From: Chryseobacterium oncorhynchi
GTDB taxonomy: Bacteria; Bacteroidota; Bacteroidia; Flavobacteriales; Weeksellaceae
DNA: 64,000 nucleotides
Assembly: GCF_002899895.1 (NCBI RefSeq)
Contig: NZ_PPEI02000002.1
Location: 310,001-374,000, forward strand
Reading direction: 5' to 3'
Every line of letters starts with the position of its first letter. Positions within the stretch are counted from its first letter, which is position 1. This document shows positions 43,997 through 51,655 of this stretch, one piece after another. Both the position numbers and the translations under genes were made by a program. The notes under the pieces are model-generated. The model saw nothing but the letters and a program-made list of their open reading frames with translations. It was not told where the DNA came from and did not search any database.

Positions 43997-44069
43997 TGAC
44001 CCGGCTGGGATTCGAACCCAGGACCCATACATTAAAAGTGTATTGCTCTACCAGCTGAGCTACCGAGTC
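43997..44069 (-). tRNA. tRNA-Lys (anticodon UUU), copy 1
   Basis: A 73-base cloverleaf. The acceptor GACTCGG pairs with CCGGGTC, the D arm is GCTC/GAGC, the anticodon loop CTTTTAA gives UUU, and the T arm is CTGGG-TTCGAAT-CCCAG. The discriminator base is A and CCA is not encoded. Confidence 0.97.
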
Positions 44070-44112
44070 GGCCACTTACTTTTTCAAGTAAATCCCTTTG
44101 TTTAAGGGACTG

Positions 44113-44143
44113 CAAAGATAGAAACTTTTCTTTTCAATCCAAC
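44113..44143 (-). promoter_or_regulatory. Promoter of tRNA-Lys copy 1
   Basis: On the minus strand GTTG (44140-44143) is followed after 19 bases by TATCTTTG (44113-44120), a good Bacteroidota promoter. Between it and the mature tRNA lies a leader with two small hairpins (TCCCTT/AAGGGA and TTACTT/AAGTAA). Copies 2 and 4 have the same promoter at 44420-44450 and 46907-46937. Confidence 0.75.
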
Positions 44144-44267
44144 TTTTTCACCTTAAAAATCTTAAAATTATCTCTAAAGTACAGACATACAATAAGATTA
44201 ATTTTCATGGATTTTTAGTATCTCCTATAAAAAGGAAATTTCTATGATATGGTTTAAAGAAAATAAA

Positions 44268-44298
44268 AAATGGATTACCAAAATTTGATAATCCATTT
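44268..44298 (-). terminator. Terminator of tRNA-Lys copy 2
   Basis: AAATGGATTA (44268-44277) pairs with TAATCCATTT (44289-44298), with additional pairing inside the loop and a T-run on the minus strand. The same hairpin follows copy 3 at 44574-44604. Confidence 0.75.
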
Positions 44299-44303
44299 GC
44301 TTG

Positions 44304-44376
44304 TGACCCGGCTGGGATTCGAACCCAGGACCCATACATTAAAAGTGTATTGCTCTACCAGCTGAGCTACCGAGTC
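44304..44376 (-). tRNA. tRNA-Lys (anticodon UUU), copy 2
   Basis: Identical in sequence to copy 1, located exactly 307 bases further on. The flanking 230 bases match those of copy 1 with only a few differences. Confidence 0.97.
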
Positions 44377-44573
44377 GGCCACTTACTTTTTCAAGTAAAT
44401 CCCTTTATTTAAGGGACTGCAAAGATAGAAACTTTTCTTTTCAATCCAACTTTTTCACCTTAAAAATCTTAAAATTATCTCTAAAGTACAGACATACAAT
44501 AAGATTAATTTTCATAGATTTTTAGTATCTCCTATAAAAAGGAAATTTCTATGATATGATTTAAAGAAATAAA

Positions 44574-44604
44574 AAATGGATTACCAAAATTTGATAATCC
44601 ATTT
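44574..44604 (-). terminator. Terminator of tRNA-Lys copy 3
   Basis: AAATGGATTA (44574-44583) pairs with TAATCCATTT (44595-44604), followed by a T-run on the minus strand. Confidence 0.75.
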
Positions 44605-44609
44605 GCTTG

Positions 44610-44682
44610 TGACCCGGCTGGGATTCGAACCCAGGACCCATACATTAAAAGTGTATTGCTCTACCAGCTGAGCTACCGAGTC
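44610..44682 (-). tRNA. tRNA-Lys (anticodon UUU), copy 3
   Basis: Identical to copies 1 and 2, 306 bases after copy 2. Its leader and -7 box (44726-44733) are conserved, but similarity to the other units stops right after it; the -33 GTTG is absent. Confidence 0.97.
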
Positions 44683-44963
44683 GGCCACTTACTTTTTCAA
44701 GTAAATCCCTTTGTTTAAGGGATTGCAAAGATATAATTTTTTCCTTTACCTCTACCCTTTTTTCGCATCTTTTACTTTTAAATTTATAATTTTTAATGAT
44801 TTTGCATTCGCTGTAATTTCGACACCAATTCCAAAACACTGATAAATGGCTAGTTACAAAGACCAAATGCTATATGATGTTTTCATATAGCATTCTGTCA
44901 TTTTAGTTTGAAATTTAAATTTATTTGTGTTTATCAGTTAAAACAACCTCCATTTAAGATAAA

Positions 44964-45665
44964 TTACCAAAGAAGAGGTGCCTGATCACCATTTTTGTTT
45001 TCAGTATAATAAAGGGATGGCAGGATCTGTGAAAGATAGGTAAACTCACTGTAACAATGCTCCATTAAGCCGAATCCAATTTCTTCAGATAACTGGTTTT
45101 CACTATCTGCTGCTAAAGCCCCAAGAAAAAAATGACTTCTTAATGTACAACCCTGCACTGTATCTCTAACAACATGAAACATGTAGCCATCCATAGGATC
45201 CCCATTTGCATCTATTAATATATCCTCACCAAACCCAATTCTTGCATAGACAACAGCACTTACTTCCCCATTGGCATAGGCCTCAATTAAAGTATTAGGA
45301 TCAAAAATTTCTGCAGGATCATGAAATTTTATGGTAGCCGCTACCGGCGGTATATCTCCAAGGGATTCTGTTGCATGGATGGTAGCTCCGAGATAATTTT
45401 CGTTTTTAATCCATTTATTGTCCCAACCCCCGTGCTCCACATGATCATGGGGATGCCATAACTTTAAATCGGCTGTTGTTTCAAAATATTTGAACCACCA
45501 ATCCAACATCTTTCCTTTACAATTATGCAGAACATTCCTCATTGCCACATGAAGCATTCCGTTATCCAGTCTTTTTATACCTGCTTCAAGAGAGATTGGT
45601 TTGGAGGATAAAAGGCTATCTATATCCTTAAACATTAATTGTTCAGTTTCCTTAGTCAATTCCAT
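44964..45665 (-). CDS. Phloroglucinol/phloretin hydrolase family protein (PhlG-like, DAPG hydrolase domain)
   Basis: A 233-residue protein that resembles the zinc-dependent carbon-carbon hydrolases PhlG (2,4-diacetylphloroglucinol hydrolase) and phloretin hydrolase. The family core is visible: GMLHVAMRNVLHNCKGKMLD, then WWFKYFETTADLKLWHPHDH and GATIHATESLGDIPPVAATI. His and Glu residues in WHPHDHVEHGGW and near the C-terminus (GLMEHCYSEF) are candidate metal ligands. It has no signal peptide. It is preceded by an AraC regulator on the same strand and lies between tRNA-Lys copies 3 and 4. Cleavage of an acylated polyphenol, as detoxification or catabolism, is the likely role. Confidence 0.75.
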   Translation of the reverse strand: MELTKETEQLMFKDIDSLLSSKPISLEAGIKRLDNGMLHVAMRNVLHNCKGKMLDWWFKYFETTADLKLWHPHDHVEHGGWDNKWIKNENYLGATIHATESLGDIPPVAATIKFHDPAEIFDPNTLIEAYANGEVSAVVYARIGFGEDILIDANGDPMDGYMFHVVRDTVQGCTLRSHFFLGALAADSENQLSEEIGFGLMEHCYSEFTYLSQILPSLYYTENKNGDQAPLLW

Positions 45666-45856
45666 ACTCGATACTTTATTACATTACACTTATTACTTAT
45701 TCGATTAAACCTGTTAATCGTAAGACAAAGTTAAATCAGGTAAATCCCAAGATTATTGTACTATTATCTAATCGATCTGTACAATTTGGAAAAATGTTAT
45801 CAATAGTGCAACATTTCTGAGTTGGAAAAAATTCAGAATTTTAAGATATAATAGGA

Positions 45857-46660
45857 TTACAGACAGGCATTATTTTTTTTAAAATCTTCGGGACTTTCTC
45901 CTGTTTGTTTTTTATAAAATCGGGAAAAATAGGCGGGATCATCAAAGTTTAAGTCGAACGCAATTTCCTTTATGGTCAATTCACTGGATATCAACATCCT
46001 TCCTGCTTCTAGAATAATTCTTTCATGCAATAACTGAGTAAGGGTTTTACTCATTTTTTCTTTTAGAATTTGATTGATTCGTTTTTCACTGATACCCATT
46101 TTTGAGGAATAAAAGTCAGCCTTTCGTTCTGTCTTATAATATTCATCCATCAGCATAATAAACTGATACACCCGTTTCTGGTTGACATCCTGATTTAAAA
46201 AGTAATTTTGATTGATTCGAATAAGATTTAAAAGAAATACTTTCAACAGTGATTTTAAAACCAGATAGGTTCCCATTGAGTTATTGTATTCTTTCTCAAT
46301 TAATACTTTCAAATAGTGAAGAGTTTCTATAACATCATTATCCAAACGGAAACTGCTGTATTGGCCATGCATATTGAAAAGGTTGAAAACATCCAATGCA
46401 TATTCCTTATCATCTTCTTCCAAATATTCTCTTTTAAAAGCAATTACACATCCGCTCTTGTCTTTAAGATCTGGCTTTTCAAGTCGATATAAGGGAATCA
46501 GACTTATATATTGCTCTTCCTCATTATTTTTTGAATCATTTCGAAACCATATAATCTCAAAAAAATCGGATCGCTGTGGGTTTTGCAGGTAATTTTCCGA
46601 ATAAGAATCCAGTTCAAAAAAGGTAAATTTCGATGGGTCAATTTGGTGAATAAATTTCAT
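45857..46660 (-). CDS. AraC family transcriptional regulator
   Basis: A 267-residue regulator. The N-terminal cupin-like sensor spans residues 1-150 (FTFFELDSYSENYLQNPQRS, FEIIWFRND). The C-terminal double helix-turn-helix contains YSSKMGISEKRINQILKEKM and LTIKEIAFDLNFDDPAYFSR, ending FYKKQTGESPEDFKK. It lies 191 bases upstream of the PhlG-like gene in the same direction and is the obvious candidate to control it. The pair is bounded by tRNA-Lys genes on both sides. Confidence 0.92.
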   Translation of the reverse strand: MKFIHQIDPSKFTFFELDSYSENYLQNPQRSDFFEIIWFRNDSKNNEEEQYISLIPLYRLEKPDLKDKSGCVIAFKREYLEEDDKEYALDVFNLFNMHGQYSSFRLDNDVIETLHYLKVLIEKEYNNSMGTYLVLKSLLKVFLLNLIRINQNYFLNQDVNQKRVYQFIMLMDEYYKTERKADFYSSKMGISEKRINQILKEKMSKTLTQLLHERIILEAGRMLISSELTIKEIAFDLNFDDPAYFSRFYKKQTGESPEDFKKNNACL

Positions 46661-46756
46661 ATGCCGGCTCTATTCTCGTGATATTATACAAATATACATC
46701 ACAACTCTGCTGGAAAAATTGATGAGCTGATTTAAAATTCACCTATAAAAACAAAA

Positions 46757-46782
46757 AAAGAACTACAAAATTGCAGTTCTTT
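46757..46782 (-). terminator. Terminator of tRNA-Lys copy 4
   Basis: The same hairpin as at 43963-43988 (AAAGAACTACAA with TTGCAGTTCTTT), with a T-run on the minus strand. Confidence 0.75.
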
Positions 46783-46790
46783 TTTTGTTG

Positions 46791-46863
46791 TGACCCGGCT
46801 GGGATTCGAACCCAGGACCCATACATTAAAAGTGTATTGCTCTACCAGCTGAGCTACCGAGTC
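46791..46863 (-). tRNA. tRNA-Lys (anticodon UUU), copy 4
   Basis: Identical to copies 1-3, with complete leader and promoter (TATCTTTG at 46907-46914, GTTG at 46934-46937 on the minus strand). Separated from copy 3 by 2.1 kb holding the AraC/PhlG-like pair. Confidence 0.97.
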
Positions 46864-47033
46864 GGCCACTTACTTTTTCAAGTAAATCCCTTTGTTTAAG
46901 GGACTGCAAAGATAGAAAAATCCTTTTTAATTCCAACTTTTTTTCTGTTTTTTTGTCATATAATTTCAAGGAAAAACATCAAACACCTGTTTATAAATCA
47001 ATTACATTTATTGATTTTATGAAAATTAATCTC

Positions 47034-47681
47034 CTACTGTTTAGCTATCGAATCTTCTACCCTTGTCTGCTGATATTCAAAAAGGGTAATCAAGGTATTT
47101 ACCAATTCTTTTCCATGATGTTTTCCAACTAAGTATAGGGCGGCATCTATTCCGGCTGTGATCCCTGCAGTGGTAATTAACTGCTCTTGATCAACATATC
47201 GTACTGCTCTTTTAACCTTACTTTCCTGATTATGCTCTTCTAATGCATCCAGCAACATGCTATGAGTCGTAATATCATAATGATCAAGAATTCCTGTTTC
47301 TGACAACAGCATACTTCCTGTGCAGATGGTAAAAATAACGGTTCCATTGTTACTATTATTTTTCACCCAGTTCAATACAATATTTTGAAAGTCATCGTCT
47401 TTGAGGTATTTCATTACCTGATCAGGATTGGTCCCAGGAATCACAATCATATCGGGCTTTGGAGACGTTTGTATATCATAAGTAGGAATTATTGACATGG
47501 TATTGGCTTCTGTATTCACGGGTTCCATGGTTCTCCCCACGGTATAGCAGTTATAGCTTCCGGGTTGTACTACATTTGCTTTAACAAAAACGTCCAGAGG
47601 ACCGTTCAGATCAAGAACTTCTACCTGATCATAAATTAAAAATGCTACATTCATTGTTTTACTGTTTTGTACTTGCTTCAT
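47034..47681 (-). CDS. DJ-1/PfpI family protein
   Basis: A 215-residue member of the DJ-1/PfpI glutamine-amidotransferase-like superfamily. The nucleophile elbow is FTICTGSMLLSETG with the reactive Cys; VAFLIYDQVEVLDLNGPLDV and MIVIPGTNPDQV are conserved, with TAGITAGIDAALYLVG near the end. This arrangement resembles isocyanide hydratase and the sensor half of GlxA-type regulators. I start at ATG 47681, since the upstream 29 residues are not conserved-looking. It lies about 100 bases downstream of the GlxA-like gene, in the same direction, and probably belongs to the same operon. Confidence 0.88.
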   Translation of the reverse strand: MKQVQNSKTMNVAFLIYDQVEVLDLNGPLDVFVKANVVQPGSYNCYTVGRTMEPVNTEANTMSIIPTYDIQTSPKPDMIVIPGTNPDQVMKYLKDDDFQNIVLNWVKNNSNNGTVIFTICTGSMLLSETGILDHYDITTHSMLLDALEEHNQESKVKRAVRYVDQEQLITTAGITAGIDAALYLVGKHHGKELVNTLITLFEYQQTRVEDSIAKQ

Positions 47682-47783
47682 TATTTTATTTTTTAAGATT
47701 AATATTTTTCTGAAAAAGACATAGCTTTTGCCTGCTGACAAATGAATATCAGCTTTATTGTTTATCAAAAAGTGAAAATTTAA

Positions 47784-48785
47784 TTATTCTGTTCCTTTGA
47801 ATGCTCTTCGATATTGCGCGGGAGAAATGGAAAGGTATTTCAGAAATAGTCTGCGAAGAGAAATAGAACTTCCAAAGCCACATTTTTCAGCAATCATATC
47901 GATGCTCATATCCGTGTATTCAAGCATGTTCTTTGCCTGATCAAGCCTCATTTTTTCAAGAAACCTACCAGGTGTCATTCCTGATTCTTTTAAAAATACT
48001 CTGGAGAAATTGCGAATACTCATATTCACAGATTCTGCCATATATTCAATGCTTATGGATTGTCCTAACTTATCTTTAAGTAAATCTCTTATTTCTTTTG
48101 TAAAAGAACTCAGGGTTTCATAATCAGGGAGAGCATTTCCAAACTGTGACTGTACTCCTGTTCTTTTTAAATGCAGAACGAGATGACGAGCCACTTCCGC
48201 AGCCAATGGTTTTCCAAAATCTTCCTCTACAACAGCCAATGCCAGATCTATCCCAGAAGAAACACCTCCGGAGGTATACATCTGCTGATCCCTGATAAAA
48301 AAAGGATTGACATTAACCTCCAATTCTGGGTAGCTTTTCTGTAAGGTATCTGCGTATTTCCAATGAGTGGTTACCTGCTTTCCTTTTAAAAGTCCGGCTT
48401 TTGCCAGTACAAATGCTCCTACACATACTGATCCCATCCGTTTTACTTTTCCTTTCATATTACGCAGATAGGAATAAAGATCCGGATTGATTTCATCCAA
48501 CACAGTAAGCGCAGTTCCTGCAACTAATAAGGTGTCAATATTAAAATCAATATCATAAATGGTATGGCTACAGGTCAACGGAATTCCGGAACTTGAATAC
48601 AAAATCTTTTCTGAAGTTCCTGATACAAGGGAGACATGGTACCCTGATTTGGAGCTTTCATCAGATAAAAAACGATTGGCTGAAGTGAAAACATCGCAAG
48701 GTCCTGCAACATCCAATAATTGTACCTGCGGCAAAACCAAAAGCACAATATTTTTTATTCCGTTATCTTTTCCTACCTCTTTCAT
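47784..48785 (-). CDS. GlxA-type transcriptional regulator (DJ-1/PfpI domain + AraC HTH)
   Basis: A 333-residue regulator. Residues 10-190 are a DJ-1/PfpI domain (IVLLVLPQVQLLDVAGPCDV, GSVCVGAFVLAKAGLL with a Cys at the nucleophile place, TSGGVSSGIDLALAVV). The C-terminal part is an AraC double helix-turn-helix (SIEYMAESVNMSIRNFSRVF, MSIDMIAEKCGFGSSISLRR). ATG 48785 replaces a 22-residue longer frame. It precedes the DJ-1/PfpI protein gene, whose fold equals its own sensor domain, which suggests that enzyme and regulator see related molecules. An 8-bp inverted repeat lies about 80 bases upstream. Confidence 0.92.
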   Translation of the reverse strand: MKEVGKDNGIKNIVLLVLPQVQLLDVAGPCDVFTSANRFLSDESSKSGYHVSLVSGTSEKILYSSSGIPLTCSHTIYDIDFNIDTLLVAGTALTVLDEINPDLYSYLRNMKGKVKRMGSVCVGAFVLAKAGLLKGKQVTTHWKYADTLQKSYPELEVNVNPFFIRDQQMYTSGGVSSGIDLALAVVEEDFGKPLAAEVARHLVLHLKRTGVQSQFGNALPDYETLSSFTKEIRDLLKDKLGQSISIEYMAESVNMSIRNFSRVFLKESGMTPGRFLEKMRLDQAKNMLEYTDMSIDMIAEKCGFGSSISLRRLFLKYLSISPAQYRRAFKGTE

Positions 48786-48864
48786 ATCCTGATTTGTATG
48801 ATACAAATGTACTGAGAATGCCTTATGGCTGCAATGACAAAAAATATACACTTTCAGCCATATC

Positions 48865-48888
48865 TTATAACCTCATTTAGGGTTATAA
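48865..48888 (-). promoter_or_regulatory. Inverted repeat upstream of the GlxA-like gene
   Basis: TTATAACC-N8-GGTTATAA is a perfect 8-bp inverted repeat 80 bases before the ATG, a plausible operator for the regulator encoded next to it. Confidence 0.4.
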
Positions 48889-48893
48889 CAAAA

Positions 48894-48917
48894 GAGACTG
48901 CCATAAAAGACAGTCTC
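48894..48917 (-). terminator. Terminator of the efflux operon
   Basis: GAGACTG (48894-48900) pairs with CAGTCTC (48911-48917); TTTTG follows on the minus strand. It lies 85 bases after the MFS gene stop. Confidence 0.65.
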
Positions 48918-49001
48918 AGCACTCTACTATAAAAACTAGCTAATAAGCTATACTTTTCGGATTGTATTTGTATTTAAAATATTCTCAATGATCATATCCA
49001 T

Positions 49002-50594
49002 TTATGCAGGAGATAATCTGCGGGATTTTAAATAAAGGGCTGTACGATTCAGGTACGGGAAAAGAAAAATCAACAATAAGGCAGCGGCAAGGAGCCACAT
49101 CATCATTTCATAATAATCCATGGCAAAACGAACATGATTCTGGGCGTTCATTCTTCCTACCAGCAATTTATTGGAAGCCTTTACGGCATGGTCTTCCAGC
49201 ATACCCTTAGCGGTCAATTTAGCTGTTTGTTGATGTAAAAAGCTTTTAACAGCAGGGTCTATCGCACTTAAGTGATCCTGAAAGGCATTATAGTGACGGC
49301 TTTTTTCGAAAAGTTCAAAAAAATTGATCAATGCAATACTGACACAGAATCCTAAATACCTTATCGCCAAGGCTGTTGCCGCTGCTGATGGGCCAATAGA
49401 AGCCGGAACTGATGAAATAATGTAAATGATAGTCGGTACCATGATGAATCCTACTCCCAATCCCTGAAGAAATAACGGAATGTAATAATTGAATTCATCA
49501 GCCTGAATATCGAAAGAATAATACATCAAAACATGAAAGGCAAGCAACATCAGAAACCCAGGCCCCCAGATATATTGAATCCTTTTCTTTTGCAATACCA
49601 TACAGCAGGCAATAATCACCCCCACAACAAGTCCGCAAAGGTTAAAAATATTAATATAAGAAATATAAAATGGGTCAAGATGCAGTTCTGTAGCAAAATA
49701 ATTGTTGGTAATCCCTGAAGCAAAACGACAGATATACATTACAAAAAGAATCAACAGTCCCACTTTAAAGTTTCTGTATTTAAAAATCCGAAGATCAATA
49801 TAGGGTCTTTTAATCGCTTGCTGGCGGAATATGGATATTCCTGCCAAAACAATGATACCTATTACACTTCCTAAAATCCGATTGTCCTCCAACCAATAAT
49901 ATTCCTGACCAAAAATCATGATATACCCCATAAGCACGAGTATTGTACTAAAGACTGCAAAACTTTGCCAGTCCAGTTTATACAGATGGAATCTCACGTG
50001 TGTTCTGTAATTACTCATCGCAAGAGTGAGGAAAACAAGTCCCGGCAGATAGGAAAAGATGGCTGTTTTATAGACAATATTAAAATTATAAGAGTCTATG
50101 AGATCTGCTGTAATCAAATTATTAAAGGGCAATGCACAGAGCAAAATTCCAAAGAATACAGAAAAGCTGATCTCCCGCCCTCTTTCACTGTTTAGCCGTG
50201 TAAAGATCTGGGTAAGCGAAAGGTTAACGTTACCCGCAAACAACATTCCCTGAATAAAACGTATGGGAAATAAAATGTAAACTTCGCGGGTGAAATAACA
50301 TACCAGGCATGCCACTATTTGCAAGGTCGTAAATAAAAGAAAGTACTCCTTAGCTGCCAAAAAGCTAAAAAATCTTCTTTCTAAACTGTAAAACCCTACA
50401 TATCCGGCATAAAATAGTGCCACTGAAAACTGAATATCCGCAGGCTCACATCCATAATATCCCGTTGCCGCACTAACGTTCGATAAGGGCAGAAAGAATA
50501 TAATAATCCCCGGCAATGTCATGGAAAAGAGGATGATCTTAACCAGCCATTCCGGTGCCCATTTTTTAAAAAAAGGCATTTGTCTTTTAGTCAT
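49002..50594 (-). CDS. MFS transporter (DHA2/EmrB-like)
   Basis: A 530-residue inner-membrane drug:proton antiporter-like protein. About 14 hydrophobic segments are visible, from VKIILFSMTLPGIIIFFLPL to MMWLLAAALLLIFLFPYL, with the loop VCYFTREVYILFPIRFIQGM of the motif C region. This 14-helix layout is that of EmrB-type transporters. I choose ATG 50594, which overlaps the HlyD stop as ATGACTAA and gives translational coupling; earlier ATGs exist at 50615 and 50621. It works with the HlyD-family adaptor and TolC protein encoded upstream in the same operon. The substrate is unknown. Confidence 0.9.
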   Translation of the reverse strand: MTKRQMPFFKKWAPEWLVKIILFSMTLPGIIIFFLPLSNVSAATGYYGCEPADIQFSVALFYAGYVGFYSLERRFFSFLAAKEYFLLFTTLQIVACLVCYFTREVYILFPIRFIQGMLFAGNVNLSLTQIFTRLNSERGREISFSVFFGILLCALPFNNLITADLIDSYNFNIVYKTAIFSYLPGLVFLTLAMSNYRTHVRFHLYKLDWQSFAVFSTILVLMGYIMIFGQEYYWLEDNRILGSVIGIIVLAGISIFRQQAIKRPYIDLRIFKYRNFKVGLLILFVMYICRFASGITNNYFATELHLDPFYISYINIFNLCGLVVGVIIACCMVLQKKRIQYIWGPGFLMLLAFHVLMYYSFDIQADEFNYYIPLFLQGLGVGFIMVPTIIYIISSVPASIGPSAAATALAIRYLGFCVSIALINFFELFEKSRHYNAFQDHLSAIDPAVKSFLHQQTAKLTAKGMLEDHAVKASNKLLVGRMNAQNHVRFAMDYYEMMMWLLAAALLLIFLFPYLNRTALYLKSRRLSPA

Positions 50595-51651
50595 TGGAAT
50601 GCTTTTTATTGGCATATACATTCACATTCATTCCTAATTTCAGGACATCTATCTCTTTTCTTTGTCCATCCACCTTGATTCTTACAGGGATACGCTGTAC
50701 AATTTTCACATAGTTTCCGGTGGAATTATCAGGAGGTAAAAGTGAAAAACTTGACCCTGTTGCCGGTGACAATGAGATAATGGTTCCCTGAAATTCTCTG
50801 TCAGGATAAGAGTCCGCTACAATTTTCACATGATCTCCAATATGCATATCCTTAATCTGTGTTTCTTTGTAATTCGCGACTACCCATTTATCAGTTTCAT
50901 TATTCACGATAAAAGCAAGAGTTTCTCCGGCATCAATCATTTGTCCTATTTCAACGGTTCTACGCCCCATTCTTCCATCGTATGCTGCGGTGACTGCGGT
51001 ATAGGTTACATCCAACTTATGACGATCCAACAATGCTTCCAGTCTGGCAATTTCTGCCTGTACAACAGCTTTCTCAGTTTGTATATCATTGATTTTAGAC
51101 ATGGATGCAGCATAGTTATCCTGAGAGGATTTATATTCACTTTCGTTTACATCCAGATTTGCTTTTACATCTTCTAATCTTTGTTTTGTCGCAGACTCTT
51201 CGTCATAAAGCTTCTTGTATCTGTTATAATCAAGTTGCTGCTTCCAGACCTTTGCTTTATTGGCATCTACCTGCGCCTGTGCTGAAGCAGCTTCTTTTTC
51301 TGTGGTACCGGTATTACTTTCCAACACTCTTAGCTCTGCACGGGCTTTCTGAAGGGCCGCTTGAGTTTGTTTTTGCTGAAGTACATATTCACGATTATCA
51401 ATCAGCAAAAGAGTATCTCCTTTCTTCACTTCCTGATTTTCTTCAAATTTCACGGCAACAATAAATCCACCGGCTCTGGAAATAACAGGGTTTACATATT
51501 CCTGAATCTGAGCATCATTAGTCTGCTCATATTTATAGTAATTTTTAAGGGTAAAACCGCCCCAAACGGCTAATGCAGCAACGATTAAAACGGAAATCCA
51601 TCCTGTTACTTTTGTGATGATTCTATCGGTGGGAGTATATTTTTTTTTCAT
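50587..51651 (-). CDS. HlyD/EmrA family membrane fusion protein
   Basis: A 354-residue periplasmic adaptor anchored by one membrane helix near residues 17-38 (WISVLIVAALAVWGGFTL). The biotinyl/lipoyl halves are GGFIVAVKFEENQEVKKGDT and VTYTAVTAAYDGRMGRRTVE; between them lies a long coiled coil (LRVLESNTGTTEKEAASAQA and onward) for contact with the outer-membrane channel. The start is ATG 51651, four bases after the tolC stop; the longer frame would run into tolC. It bridges the MFS pump and TolC. Confidence 0.93.
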   Translation of the reverse strand: MKKKYTPTDRIITKVTGWISVLIVAALAVWGGFTLKNYYKYEQTNDAQIQEYVNPVISRAGGFIVAVKFEENQEVKKGDTLLLIDNREYVLQQKQTQAALQKARAELRVLESNTGTTEKEAASAQAQVDANKAKVWKQQLDYNRYKKLYDEESATKQRLEDVKANLDVNESEYKSSQDNYAASMSKINDIQTEKAVVQAEIARLEALLDRHKLDVTYTAVTAAYDGRMGRRTVEIGQMIDAGETLAFIVNNETDKWVVANYKETQIKDMHIGDHVKIVADSYPDREFQGTIISLSPATGSSFSLLPPDNSTGNYVKIVQRIPVRIKVDGQRKEIDVLKLGMNVNVYANKKHSND

Positions 51652-51655
51652 TGTA

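Larger units (their letters stand above)
43997..44735. repeat. Tandem repeat of tRNA-Lys units (about 307 bases per unit)
   Basis: Two complete units (43997-44303 and 44304-44609) and the start of a third (44610 to about 44735) are nearly identical. A further partial unit, about 126 bases, lies at 46791-46916. Each unit contains a terminator, a tRNA, a leader with two hairpins and a promoter. Confidence 0.9.

Noticed and set aside
43997-46937. CRISPR-like array
   Set aside because: The regular 307-base spacing comes from repeated tRNA-Lys units, not from short repeats with variable spacers.
50595-50621. Earlier ATG starts of the MFS transporter at 50615 or 50621
   Set aside because: They are possible, but ATG 50594 gives the common 8-base ATGACTAA overlap with the upstream stop and a normal N-terminus.
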